Assembly (NCBI GenBank): GCA_001465115.1
Contig: CP013614.1
Span: 2,294,001-2,358,000 of the forward strand
Direction: 5' to 3'
Source: Enterococcus silesiacus
GTDB lineage: Bacteria > Bacillota > Bacilli > Lactobacillales > Enterococcaceae
DNA: 64,000 nucleotides
The position numbers were made by a program, and so were the translations under genes. Shown in pieces: positions 40,250 to 49,042 of the stretch (positions within the stretch are counted from its first letter, which is position 1; every line of letters begins with the position of its first letter). Under the pieces are notes generated by a model that ran no database searches, was not told the DNA's origin, and saw only the letters and a program-made list of their open reading frames with translations.

Positions 40250-41776
40250 TTATACACACGTTTGATTGATTCTATAATTCAGGTTCTTAGGTATGTTGAT
40301 CTCATCTTTTGATTGGATAAACTCAACAATCAGCTCAACGATTTCCTTAGACCCTTCATTGATTATAGGACAATCCTGATAGGTTGGAAAGCCTCCGCCT
40401 CCACTTGCTCGATAATCACTTAAAGCAATGGTAAATTCATCTGTCTCTTGAACGATTTTATTTTTGTAGAGCAGCTTCGTTACACGCTCGCCTGCTTTTG
40501 CACAAAGATCAATTGTATAATCGATCCCAACAAAAAAGTCAAAATGATAATGTTCAACTTTAGGATATAAATAACTTGGTGAAATAATCACTTTATGTTG
40601 TTCATCTAAACTAAAGTAATCCGCGTTTTTGTCAATAACCCGTCTCAATTGCGCACCAGTAATCTTTAATGTAATCAGCTGATTGGTGTATGGATAGGTT
40701 GCAATCACGTCTCTCATCGTTACAGCCTTATGAAAACCCGGGGACGTGTTCGCTAAAGAAACCACTGCAATCTGTGCGTTGCTGGCTTGCAGTTGAACTT
40801 CTCCGATCAACGCTACGACGGGGCTTCCATTCAATGCCATTGCCAACTTCTCTTCAGCTAATGCATCGCTGTTCAATTTTCCGATCGCTTGATCCAGCCA
40901 ATTTTGTACTTCTTTTTCCACAGGCTGTAGTCGACCTACCAGCTCAGTTTCTGGAGAAGACGTGGGTTTGCCCACAGTCGACGTTATTTTGATGTTATTT
41001 TGTACTTTTTCAATATCAATTTCAAAATAATTCAGTGCATTCGCTGAAGGCTGCACAATATAAGTGCCATGTAAGAGCTGCCCTTCAATCAATAAATGCT
41101 GATGTCCGGTCAACAATAAGTCAAAATCGAGTTCTTCACAGATTTTATAACCGATATTTTCACTTGTTTTAGATAAGACCTCACCTGATTTTACATCTCG
41201 TTCAAAGCCGCCATGATAGATACAAATCGTAAGATCAACTTGCGGTTTGACTTTCTCTAATGCTTTTTTTGCAGCTATAAACGGATCAGTGATGGTAATA
41301 TCCTTGATGTTTTCAGCTTTTTCCCAAACATTGATATAATCTGTCACTACGCCAACAATCCCGACTTTTAAACCATTCGCTAACGTCTTGATCGTCCATG
41401 GGAATTTTTCCGTTTGGCTTTTTGCATCCAATACATTCTCACATACACATGTTGCATCAAGTGCTTCTAAATACTTATACAAATAACTTGTGCCATAATT
41501 GACATCATGATTTCCTAAGGTAACAAAATCATAGCCTGCCTGATTCAATACCGTTGCCTGAGGAAATCCGGCTTCTGAATGGTCTTGACAATAGGTTGCT
41601 AAAGCTGATCCTTGAAGCATATCCCCACCATCGATGATTAATGTATTCTCATCTTTTTTAAAGTTAGGGATACATTTTAACAATCCCATAGCTTTTTCTT
41701 GCGTATCAGCATAGCTAGTTGGGAATAAATAACCATGAACATCAGATGTATAATAAATCTTCAGTTGTTGCTTCAT
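40250..41776 (-). CDS. 5'-nucleotidase / cyclic phosphodiesterase family protein, full length
   Basis: 508-residue metallophosphoesterase related to UshA/CpdB. N-terminal dimetal domain: DVHG (about 12-15), DGGD (about 49-52), GNHD (about 93-96), YHGGFERD (about 188-195), TGHQH (about 221-225). The C-terminal substrate domain has the family motif ASGGGGFPTY. No signal peptide, lipobox or LPXTG is present, so it acts in the cytoplasm, unlike most relatives. It ends an operon behind a PhnCDE-type importer and a paralogue, suggesting that imported phosphoesters (nucleotides, 2',3'-cyclic nucleotides or similar) are dephosphorylated inside. Confidence 0.88.
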   Translation of the reverse strand: MKQQLKIYYTSDVHGYLFPTSYADTQEKAMGLLKCIPNFKKDENTLIIDGGDMLQGSALATYCQDHSEAGFPQATVLNQAGYDFVTLGNHDVNYGTSYLYKYLEALDATCVCENVLDAKSQTEKFPWTIKTLANGLKVGIVGVVTDYINVWEKAENIKDITITDPFIAAKKALEKVKPQVDLTICIYHGGFERDVKSGEVLSKTSENIGYKICEELDFDLLLTGHQHLLIEGQLLHGTYIVQPSANALNYFEIDIEKVQNNIKITSTVGKPTSSPETELVGRLQPVEKEVQNWLDQAIGKLNSDALAEEKLAMALNGSPVVALIGEVQLQASNAQIAVVSLANTSPGFHKAVTMRDVIATYPYTNQLITLKITGAQLRRVIDKNADYFSLDEQHKVIISPSYLYPKVEHYHFDFFVGIDYTIDLCAKAGERVTKLLYKNKIVQETDEFTIALSDYRASGGGGFPTYQDCPIINEGSKEIVELIVEFIQSKDEINIPKNLNYRINQTCV

Positions 41777-41798
41777 TTCGTTTTACCTCACTTCTATA

Positions 41799-42995
41799 TT
41801 AATACTTATTAACACTCGCAATGTATCCGTCGAAAATGTTATAAATATAAGTTGTTTCCACACGATAGCTTGGAAAGATCGGTCCATTGCTCGTTACACG
41901 ATAATCTGATTGATCAGGCAGGAGTTGATTTTTTTCTAACCTTACTCCTTGCACTTCTTGTCTTAATAATAATTCTGCCAATTCACTTTTTGATACATGA
42001 TAAGTTGAAAGCGTGTATGGTGGCTTAAAACTGGATAAAAAGTTTCCTTTCGTTGGCCCTTTCAGTTCTACTGCATAAAATGTACCTGGCACTTTTTTGG
42101 CTATATACTGATCCAAAAAGCTTAGGTCAAGTTCTTTTTCCAGCCATTTCTCATAGTCCACTTCATCATATAGATGATAACGAGCGGCTGGGTAGGCCTT
42201 TGTATCAATCAATTGACCCTTTCTATTCATCACTTGACCCGCTTGAATAGAAAAAGTTAATTCTCCAATATAATTTCCTTGATAGCCAGGCTGTACAAAG
42301 GCAGTATTATTTAATATACCGGCATTTACTCGATGCTGATGACCACAAATCACACCATCGATCCCAGCTATTTCACTGATGATTCGATATGTCTGATCTT
42401 CACCAGTGTCATATTGCGTTGGCTGCCCTGTAAGCATATCTCGTTCAATCCCGCCATGATAACTTACGATCAATACATCGACTTGGCTACGAACAAGCGG
42501 CACCCATTTGTTTAAGCTGTCTATTGCGTTGATAAATTTAAGGTCACTAATTTGATCATAATCAGTAATTTGCGGCATAGCACTGGTGATCACGCCTATC
42601 ACACCAACCTTAAGACCACTACGTTCAATAATCGTGTACGGTTCAAAAATCAATTCATCTTTCAAATCCAACACATTGGCACACAAATACTTGCCTGAAA
42701 ATACGGCAACTTGACGTTTCAAAAAATCGATACCATAATCAAAATCATGATTTCCTGGAACCATGACATCAAAACCAATCTTATTTGCAAGCTCGATCAA
42801 AGGTGAGATTGCTCTAGTTGTATTAAAAAAAGTAGTCTGAGGACTACCTACTAAAAAATCGCCATTGTCGATCAAAATGGGTTCATGATAGTTTGCAGCA
42901 ATTGCAGGAAGAGAACAAATACCGTTCTCTTCTTTTGCTGTCGCTGTCAAAAAACCATGAACATCCGTTGTACTTAATATCGTTAATTCATTCAT
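41799..42995 (-). CDS. 5'-nucleotidase-family metallophosphoesterase with shortened C-terminus
   Basis: 398-residue paralogue of the next gene. All metal motifs are intact: TTDVHG (about 9-14), DNGD (about 42-45), PGNHDFDYG (about 80-88), SYHGGIERD (about 177-185), CGHQH (about 216-220). The C-terminal substrate domain is about 100 residues shorter than usual and lacks the SGGGG motif, ending YNIFDGYIASVNKY, so substrate choice probably differs. No export signal. GTGAGGA precedes the ATG. It begins 17 bases after the last permease gene and is part of the phn-type operon. Confidence 0.85.
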   Translation of the reverse strand: MNELTILSTTDVHGFLTATAKEENGICSLPAIAANYHEPILIDNGDFLVGSPQTTFFNTTRAISPLIELANKIGFDVMVPGNHDFDYGIDFLKRQVAVFSGKYLCANVLDLKDELIFEPYTIIERSGLKVGVIGVITSAMPQITDYDQISDLKFINAIDSLNKWVPLVRSQVDVLIVSYHGGIERDMLTGQPTQYDTGEDQTYRIISEIAGIDGVICGHQHRVNAGILNNTAFVQPGYQGNYIGELTFSIQAGQVMNRKGQLIDTKAYPAARYHLYDEVDYEKWLEKELDLSFLDQYIAKKVPGTFYAVELKGPTKGNFLSSFKPPYTLSTYHVSKSELAELLLRQEVQGVRLEKNQLLPDQSDYRVTSNGPIFPSYRVETTYIYNIFDGYIASVNKY

Positions 42996-43012
42996 TTTTT
43001 TATCCTCACGAC

Positions 43013-43792
43013 TTACTGTAGTTTTTTACGTAAATAACCAGTGCCAGCATCGATCAAAAATACTGTAATAATGATGCCAAACAAAATGATGCCAACTTTA
43101 TCCCAAGCTCTTGATTGAATGGCAAATATCATCGGTGCACCGATTCCTCCTGCTCCAACTAAACCAAGCGTTGCTGCACTGCGGACGGCTATCTCAAAGT
43201 GATTCAATGCCAGTGATAAAAAGGTGGGAATCAATTGTGGCAAGCGTGCATAAAACATGGTTTGCCAAAAGTTAGCACCGACGGCCGTCATTGATTCTAC
43301 TGGCGCTTCATCCATTGATTCGATTTCTTCTGTATATAATTTACCTAACATACCGATCTGATGAACGCCGATTGCTAGAACGCCAGCAAATGGCCCAGGT
43401 CCTACCATCTTCACAAAGATAATGGCATAAACAAGTTCTGGAAAAGCTCTTAATACATTGCAAATGAACTTGCCGATTTTAGAAACGATCGTATTTGATT
43501 TCCATAGATTGTGCGCGCTGATAAATGTTAATGGTAATGCTAAAACCGTCGCAATCACTGTTCCTAAAAAGGCAATTCCGATTGTTAATAGCAACAAGCT
43601 CAGTAAATCTTCTCCACTGCCGTCATAGACATACGCCCAATCCGGATGAAACAAACCTGAAAAAACAGATTTGACCATATCGAACGACATATTTCCAGCT
43701 TCCGAATAATCGATACCTGCTGCTGAATACAGAATGATCGCTAAAACAACGATAATTGGCAAATAGCTTTTTAACTTTCGATTTATGCTCAT
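43013..43792 (-). CDS. phnE: PhnE-type ABC permease (second)
   Basis: 259-residue membrane subunit with five to six helices and the PhnE motif EEIESMDEAPVESMTAVGANFWQTMFYARLPQ (beginning about 150; ATPase-contact loop), ending with GAGGIGAPMIFA. It overlaps the other phnE by one base (TAATG). Two PhnE proteins form a heterodimer in many Firmicutes systems. In sequence alone phosphonate, phosphite and phosphoester importers cannot be separated. Confidence 0.9.
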   Translation of the reverse strand: MSINRKLKSYLPIIVVLAIILYSAAGIDYSEAGNMSFDMVKSVFSGLFHPDWAYVYDGSGEDLLSLLLLTIGIAFLGTVIATVLALPLTFISAHNLWKSNTIVSKIGKFICNVLRAFPELVYAIIFVKMVGPGPFAGVLAIGVHQIGMLGKLYTEEIESMDEAPVESMTAVGANFWQTMFYARLPQLIPTFLSLALNHFEIAVRSAATLGLVGAGGIGAPMIFAIQSRAWDKVGIILFGIIITVFLIDAGTGYLRKKLQ

Positions 43793-44571
43793 TATACCAA
43801 CCTCTTTCTGATAATTTCACTGATCCAGTCGATCGTGATCACAACAACTAATATAGCTAAAATAATGATTGACACCCGATCATAGCGCATCAAACTCAAC
43901 GAAGAATTCAAAATCACACCGATTCCACCCGCACCAACATAGCCTAAAATCGTCGATGCACGAATGTTGACTTCAAATGCATACAAAGAATAACTGGCAA
44001 TTTGGTGAGATATTTGCGGTGCGATCGACCAAAAAGCGATCTGCATTTTTGTCGCACCGACTGATTCAGCCGCTTCGATTGGACCATGATCAATTGTTTC
44101 GATGGCTTCATAAACTAATTGTGAGACCATCCCAAAGGTAAACACAGCAATCGTTAAGACACCTGTAAACTCACCGATCCCAAACATCGCAACAAATAAG
44201 GCAGCCAACAGTAAGTTAGGGATCGTCCGCACAATACTCATTAAAAAGCGGATGATCGTTGTTACAAAAAAGTTTCTAGTCACAACGGTTGTCGCTAGAA
44301 ATGCAAACGGCACAGCAAAAACGACACCAAGTGTTGTTCCCACTACTGACATTTTAATTGTTTTCAACATTGGTTCAATAATTTTAGGAATATAGCTCCA
44401 ATCAGGACTAAGAAAACGTTGTAAAAAAAGACCCATCTGATCTAAGTTATTAAAGACATCTGCCAGCTCGGCCCCAGTCACACGTGCACTTGAATACACG
44501 CACAAAAGAACTAACGCGACAATAAATAAGTGCTTATATAAATCACGGTGAATCGTATCTTTTAGCTTCAT
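43792..44571 (-). CDS. phnE: PhnE-type ABC permease (first)
   Basis: 259-residue partner permease with the same organisation: ATPase-contact loop EAIETIDHGPIEAAESVGATKMQIAFWSI (about 150-178) and GYVGAGGIGVILNSSLS. Its start overlaps the phnC stop (TAATG) and its stop overlaps the next start, indicating tight coupling of the three transporter genes. Confidence 0.9.
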   Translation of the reverse strand: MKLKDTIHRDLYKHLFIVALVLLCVYSSARVTGAELADVFNNLDQMGLFLQRFLSPDWSYIPKIIEPMLKTIKMSVVGTTLGVVFAVPFAFLATTVVTRNFFVTTIIRFLMSIVRTIPNLLLAALFVAMFGIGEFTGVLTIAVFTFGMVSQLVYEAIETIDHGPIEAAESVGATKMQIAFWSIAPQISHQIASYSLYAFEVNIRASTILGYVGAGGIGVILNSSLSLMRYDRVSIIILAILVVVITIDWISEIIRKRLV

Positions 44572-45335
44572 TAGGCAACACCTTCAGTTTGTTTCAAAAT
44601 ATCTGCACCATAAATGCTGGTTAATACTTCATCTGTCGCCTCTTCTGCTGTTCCATCAAAAACCACTTCGCCATCACGCAAACCAATGATACGGCTTGAA
44701 AACTCACGAGCTAAATCAACTGAGTGCAAATTGATCACTACCGTATGATTCAAGTCTTGATTGATTTTCTTTAGATCCTTCATGATTTTTTGAGTTGTAA
44801 TCGGATCTAATGACGCTACCGGTTCATCAGCCAAAATAATCGACGCTTGTTGAACCAAGGTTCTGGCAATTGATACACGCTGTTGCTGCCCACCACTTAA
44901 TTCATCACTTCTTGAGTGAAGCTTATCTGCTAGACCAACGCGACCTAAAGCATCATTGACTAATGCATAGTCGTCTTTTGAAAAAATTCCGAAGATACTC
45001 TTAAATGTAGAATAATAGCCTAATCTACCCGAAATAACGTTTTTTTGAACAGAACTTTTTTTCACTAAATTAAAGTGTTGAAAAATCATACCGATATTTC
45101 TGCGAATTTTGCGCAAGTCTCTTTTATTGGCTTTTGTGATCGAAGCCTCATCAATGATGATATTTCCTTCACTGATTTCGTTTAAGCGATTGATGGAGCG
45201 AAGCAATGTGCTTTTACCCGCACCACTTAAACCGATGACTGAAACAAACTCGCCATCGTTGATGGTTAAATTAATATTTTTAAGCCCTTTGACCCCATTA
45301 TTATAGGTTTTCGTTACATTTTCAAACTGAATCAT
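44571..45335 (-). CDS. phnC: PhnC-type ABC ATPase
   Basis: 254-residue ATPase. Walker [13 protein letters not shown] (about 35-46), Q-loop MIFQHFNLV, signature [15 protein letters not shown] (about 143-157), Walker [13 protein letters not shown] (about 162-173), switch His in NLHSVDLA. The sequence [24 protein letters not shown] is characteristic of PhnC. AAGGAGAA precedes the ATG. It is separated from phnD by 83 bases containing a terminator-like hairpin. Confidence 0.92.
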   Translation of the reverse strand: MIQFENVTKTYNNGVKGLKNINLTINDGEFVSVIGLSGAGKSTLLRSINRLNEISEGNIIIDEASITKANKRDLRKIRRNIGMIFQHFNLVKKSSVQKNVISGRLGYYSTFKSIFGIFSKDDYALVNDALGRVGLADKLHSRSDELSGGQQQRVSIARTLVQQASIILADEPVASLDPITTQKIMKDLKKINQDLNHTVVINLHSVDLAREFSSRIIGLRDGEVVFDGTAEEATDEVLTSIYGADILKQTEGVA

Positions 45336-45363
45336 GATTTCTCCTTTTTATTCTGAAAAATAG

Positions 45364-45392
45364 AAAAGCTGAACAAATTCCGTTCAGCTTTT
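45364..45392 (-). terminator. partial terminator between phnD and phnC
   Basis: AAAAGCTGAAC and GTTCAGCTTTT form a perfect 11-bp stem with a 7-base loop, followed by CTATTTTTC. The interrupted T-run suggests attenuation, favouring phnD expression over the membrane and ATPase genes. Confidence 0.75.
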
Positions 45393-45418
45393 AAGTCACT
45401 CATTCATGTAGCAAAGCT

Positions 45419-46348
45419 TTATTCTGCTGCTTTTTCCGTATACTCTTCTACTGTATCATAGTTTTTATCATCGGCTTCTACATAGCCTTTGTGTCCCCAC
45501 ATAGCCATCGCTTCTGCGCCTTCTGTATCTTTAGGCATTGCCAAGAAAACCTCTTTGACTTTTGCTTGTAAGTCTTTATCCATTTTCGGTTGAACAGCGA
45601 TCGCATCATTGGGAATATCGCCTTTTGTTAAATACAATACTTTTAAATCTTTAAACAAATCGTCTGTTTCAAATTTTGAAGCAAACACATTACGTGCTCC
45701 TTCAAAAACAAAGCAAGCGTCTTGCTGACCATTTAAGACTGCTGTAATTTCACTTGGGATATCATTGACTGTTGTCAACGTAACATCTTTCGTCGGATCG
45801 ATGCCCGCTTCTTTCATTTCAACGACTGGATAAATATAGCCACTAGCTGAGTTCGGACTTAAGCTCGCAATTTTTTTGCCTTTCAAGTCTTTCAAAGAAT
45901 CAATGCCACTATCTGCTCTAACTAGCACTTCACCTTTAAAGGTACTAGACAGCTTATCTGCTTCTGGTTTCCCAGTTTCACGATTAAAAGCGCTTAATTC
46001 AGAAGATAAAATTGCTGTTGCAGCTTTTTGATTGCGGGCTTGAACGTATGCGGATGGCGGCATGATCCCAATATCTACTTTGCCAGATGCCATTGCTTCA
46101 ACGATCGTTGAATAATCCGTCGCTAAGGTAACATTAACCTCGCGACCTAATTTTTCAGTTAAATACTTTGCGAAAGGTTTCGCTTTTGCTTCCATTGAGC
46201 CATCATTGTTGGTTGGAACAAATTGTAATTCTAGTGGTTTTGTCTCATCTGCAGCTTTTTTATCGCCACCTGACCCACACCCTGTAAGTAATCCTACACT
46301 CAATCCAATAACAGACAGCAACCCTAACAATTTCGTTTTCTTTTTCAC
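45419..46348 (-). CDS. phnD: PhnD-type binding lipoprotein
   Basis: 309-residue phosphate/phosphite/phosphonate-type binding lipoprotein. Lipobox GLLTGCGSGG (Cys about 24), then a periplasmic-binding fold with the PhnD motif MASGKVDIGIMPPSAYVQAR and the Ser-rich SLSPNSASGYIYP phosphoryl pocket. Start: GTG at 46348 has AAGGGA at good spacing; an ATG three codons earlier has the ribosome site directly abutting it. First gene of the operon, after a phased hexamer array. The family includes binders of phosphonates and of phosphoesters such as thiamine pyrophosphate, so the ligand is open. Confidence 0.9.
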   Translation of the reverse strand: MKKKTKLLGLLSVIGLSVGLLTGCGSGGDKKAADETKPLELQFVPTNNDGSMEAKAKPFAKYLTEKLGREVNVTLATDYSTIVEAMASGKVDIGIMPPSAYVQARNQKAATAILSSELSAFNRETGKPEADKLSSTFKGEVLVRADSGIDSLKDLKGKKIASLSPNSASGYIYPVVEMKEAGIDPTKDVTLTTVNDIPSEITAVLNGQQDACFVFEGARNVFASKFETDDLFKDLKVLYLTKGDIPNDAIAVQPKMDKDLQAKVKEVFLAMPKDTEGAEAMAMWGHKGYVEADDKNYDTVEEYTEKAAE

Positions 46349-46406
46349 TCTTTCCATCCCTTCGCATTTCGGTATCGCTAAAACAGTTGATTATTTTACT
46401 GTTCTA

Positions 46407-46480
46407 GTTATACCTATTGTATTTTAATGGTGTAAATTTCTCATAATATCGAAGTAAATATTGTGTAAATTTTCTGAAAT
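46407..46480 (-). promoter_or_regulatory. phnD promoter with PhoP-box-like phased hexamers
   Basis: On the minus strand, five hexamers sit at exact 11-bp steps from 46480 to 46431: ATTTCA, TTTACA, TTTACT, ATTATG, TTTACA, each separated by five bases. The last TTTACA doubles as -35, followed by 18 bp and TATAAC (46407-46412). This matches the TT(A/T/C)A(C/T)A N5 layout known for PhoP boxes of phosphate-starvation genes. Confidence 0.7.
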
Positions 46481-46655
46481 CTACTTCTCTATTATTGATG
46501 TCAAACTACAGTACAAATACTTGATTATTTTCAGTAAATTCCACTGGATTTCTCATTAAAAAATGAATGATCAAGCTAAAATCAGTATAGCATAATTTCG
46601 ACTTTTTTCTAGACTAGTTTTCATTTTTCACTTATTTTTTCCTCATAAACCTTTT

Positions 46656-46680
46656 AAAAAAAAAGGTAAAAAAAACCTTT
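46656..46680 (-). terminator. terminator downstream of the small membrane protein gene
   Basis: Minus strand: AAAGGT, T-rich loop, ACCTTT, then a run of T. It lies about 117 bases beyond the stop at 46797, insulating phnD from upstream transcription. Confidence 0.6.
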
Positions 46681-46796
46681 ATTAGGTGGACTTTCTAGCG
46701 TTTATTACTAATTGTTACCATTCGTATACACAGCAATTTTTGTTATACTTTAATCTTATGAGATGATTATGAAAAAACATAATCTGTTACGATCAC

Positions 46797-47075
46797 TTAT
46801 TTTCCAAAATAGTTTAGATACAAAATCAATACCAATGGAGAAGCCAAACATATCAACACAAGCAGCAGATAATAATAATACCACTTCTTAGCGTTTTTTA
46901 GCCCCAAGAAAAACGTTGCTACACTATATACCATTAGAATAAACAAGTAAATGCTGGTTCCCTTACCTACAAAGTCCATTGAACTTGCGCCCGCTATCAT
47001 TCTCAATATACTATACGAAATAAGTGCTGTTAGAATTCCCCAGACAAACCAACTTATTTTTTTCAAGTAACCCAT
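46797..47075 (-). CDS. small hypothetical membrane protein
   Basis: 92 residues with three predicted helices (about 8-28, 41-60, 68-88) joined by short basic loops (KNAKKWYYYY). No family recognised. AAAGGAGAA six bases before the ATG is a strong ribosome site, supporting a real gene. It stands alone between the phn and iron operons. Function unknown. Confidence 0.65.
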   Translation of the reverse strand: MGYLKKISWFVWGILTALISYSILRMIAGASSMDFVGKGTSIYLFILMVYSVATFFLGLKNAKKWYYYYLLLVLICLASPLVLILYLNYFGK

Positions 47076-47182
47076 TCTTTTCTCCTTTGTGTATTATTGT
47101 CAAAATCTACTTATAGAATGCCAGCATCAATTCAACTTTATCATACAAGATAAGAAAAACCATTTAGATTTCCAATCAAATC

Positions 47183-47222
47183 AAAAAAACTGACACATCG
47201 TTCTTTTCAACGTTGCGTCAGT
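47183..47222 (-). terminator. terminator of the iron-uptake operon
   Basis: Minus-strand ACTGACGCAACGTT pairs with AACGATGTGTCAGT (two mismatches, 6-base loop), followed by seven T, just after the binding-protein gene. Confidence 0.9.
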
Positions 47223-47230
47223 CGCTTTGA

Positions 47231-48238
47231 TTATTTTTCTGGATACATCTCATCCGCTAATTTTTCGATTCCGTCTAACGATTGATAGCCATAACCAAAC
47301 ATATAGTTATAATCAACTGCATAGACTTTTTTGTTTTTAACTGCTTTCATGCTTGAAAGTTTAGGATTTTTCAGCACAGCATCAATCATTGTTTCTCCTG
47401 AAATTCCACCTTTCATCGTGCCCCAATCAGCTACGATCAAGACATCAGGATCAGTTTCAATCAATTTCTCCACACTGACTTCACCTTTTTCGTCTTTAAA
47501 CACATTGTCCAGTTTCACCATTTTGAAAATATCATTAAAAAACGTTTCATTATTTGCTGGATAAACGTATAATTCTTCTGGATCTGAGGTGTGTAGATAG
47601 GCAAATGTTTGATCCTCGTTGATTTTTGCTAACTTTTTATCCACTGTTGCTTGGCGTTCCTTTAGATCTGATTTAAAGGCATCTGCTTTTTCCGTTACAT
47701 TGAACACTTTCCCTAAATTGTCGATATCATCATACACTGAGTCAAAGGTACCGCCTGTGACAGAAGAGTTCAACACGAAAGTTTTGATCCCCATATCATT
47801 TAGTGTATCAACTGTTCCGACACCCCAATCTTGGTTATCAAATAGTCCCCCACGCCCATAGACTAAATCTGGATCAACGCTTAAAGCCATTTCTTTTCCG
47901 ATATAGTCAGTGGATAAATGATTCAATTCATTAAACTCTTTTTCAACGGCTTTATCTGGCTCACCAAAAACAGCGCCCACGCCGACGATTTTATCCTTTA
48001 ACCCTAAATGCAGTAATAACTCTGCCGCTGGTTGTGTATTCGCTAAAACTTTTTCCGGAACTTTATCAAATGTTTGCTCTTTCTTTTGCCAGCTTTCTGC
48101 GCCTTCTGCTTTAGTAAAATTTTGAACGGTTACAGGGTACCCCTCACTTTGATTTTTTTCAGTAGCTTTCTGCTCTTGTTGACCGCAACCGGCTAACAGT
48201 GTTAAACCTAATAAACTAATAATAAATGCTTTTTTCAT
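47231..48238 (-). CDS. iron-siderophore binding lipoprotein (FepB/FecB type)
   Basis: 335-residue cluster-8-like binding protein with lipobox LLAGCGQQ (Cys about 18). Typical features: PEKVLANTQPAAELLLHLGLKDKIVGVG (about 61-88), VDPDLVYGRGGLF, and C-terminal DPDVLIVADWG and VYAVDYNYMFGYG. It delivers a ferric chelate (or possibly a cobamide or heme) to the permease encoded upstream. Last gene of the Fur-controlled operon, 37 bases after the ATPase gene. Confidence 0.9.
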   Translation of the reverse strand: MKKAFIISLLGLTLLAGCGQQEQKATEKNQSEGYPVTVQNFTKAEGAESWQKKEQTFDKVPEKVLANTQPAAELLLHLGLKDKIVGVGAVFGEPDKAVEKEFNELNHLSTDYIGKEMALSVDPDLVYGRGGLFDNQDWGVGTVDTLNDMGIKTFVLNSSVTGGTFDSVYDDIDNLGKVFNVTEKADAFKSDLKERQATVDKKLAKINEDQTFAYLHTSDPEELYVYPANNETFFNDIFKMVKLDNVFKDEKGEVSVEKLIETDPDVLIVADWGTMKGGISGETMIDAVLKNPKLSSMKAVKNKKVYAVDYNYMFGYGYQSLDGIEKLADEMYPEK

Positions 48239-48275
48239 TTTTTCGCATCCTCTTCCTGTATTTTAATGCAAGTGA

Positions 48276-49040
48276 CTACTCTAACGAATACGCAAAACCC
48301 AATCGGTTCGTCACTGGATTTTTATAAATCGTACACTTAACACCATAAATTTCTTCGATCAATCGTTCTGTAAATAATTCTTCTGGTTTTCCTTCCGCAA
48401 TGATTTTGCCAGCTTTCATCGCATAAATATAATCACAATAATGTGCCGCCAATTCCAAATCATGAAGTGCCGCCAAAACACCGATGTCTAGATTTTTCAC
48501 ACAGCTCAGGATTTCTAATTGATAGCGAATGTCCAAGTGATTGGTCGGTTCATCTAAAATCATATAGCTTGGTTGTTGAGCGATCGTTCTGGCTAAAATG
48601 ACCCGTTGCTTCTCACCACCAGATAAAGACAGAAAACTTCGCTCAGCATAATTGACCAAGTTGGTTTTAGCTAAAGCATCCATTACGATATCGATGTCTG
48701 CTTGAGTGTCTGACTCTAACAGTTTTTTGTGCGGCGTTCTTCCTAGCAAAACCATTTGAAAAACACTCAAATCAAAGTTTAGTTCATTAAATTGATTGAC
48801 CACACCTAACTTTTGCGCCACTTTCTTTTCAGAAACAGCGAGCAGATCTAGATCATCTAAAAAAACACGTCCAGCTTTCGGCTTGATTCCTTTGTAAATT
48901 CCTTTAAGCATCGTTGACTTACCACAGCCATTTGCGCCAATGATTCCCACAAATTGCTTTTTCTTTGTTTGAAAAGAAATACTGTTTACAATCGCTTCTT
49001 GCCCAATCGTGATTTCTAAGTCTTTTACATTTAGTTCCAT
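48276..49040 (-). CDS. iron-siderophore ABC ATPase (FecE type)
   Basis: 254-residue ATPase: Walker A GANGCGKSTMLKG (about 35-47), signature SLSGGEKQRVILAR (about 136-149), Walker B YMILDEPTNHLDI (about 154-166), switch His in LAALHDLELAA. The NHLDI motif is characteristic of FecE/BtuD-type importers. It starts two bases after the permease stop, with GGAGG inside the permease gene. Confidence 0.93.
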   Translation of the reverse strand: MELNVKDLEITIGQEAIVNSISFQTKKKQFVGIIGANGCGKSTMLKGIYKGIKPKAGRVFLDDLDLLAVSEKKVAQKLGVVNQFNELNFDLSVFQMVLLGRTPHKKLLESDTQADIDIVMDALAKTNLVNYAERSFLSLSGGEKQRVILARTIAQQPSYMILDEPTNHLDIRYQLEILSCVKNLDIGVLAALHDLELAAHYCDYIYAMKAGKIIAEGKPEELFTERLIEEIYGVKCTIYKNPVTNRLGFAYSLE

Positions 49041-49042
49041 TG

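Larger units (their letters stand above)
46349..46796. other. AT-rich region upstream of phnD
   Basis: About 448 bases. Holds the phnD promoter and hexamer array (46407-46480), a T-rich terminator-like hairpin for leftward transcription at 46656-46680 (AAAGGT/ACCTTT followed by nine T), and a small perfect hairpin GATTATG/CATAATC at 46765-46784 next to the stop of the small membrane protein gene. Nothing recognised between 46481 and 46655. Confidence 0.6.

Noticed and set aside
46769-46891. 40-codon plus-strand frame beginning MKKHNLLRSL
   Set aside because: Weak ribosome site, lies antisense to the small membrane protein gene, and no known toxin or leader peptide features.
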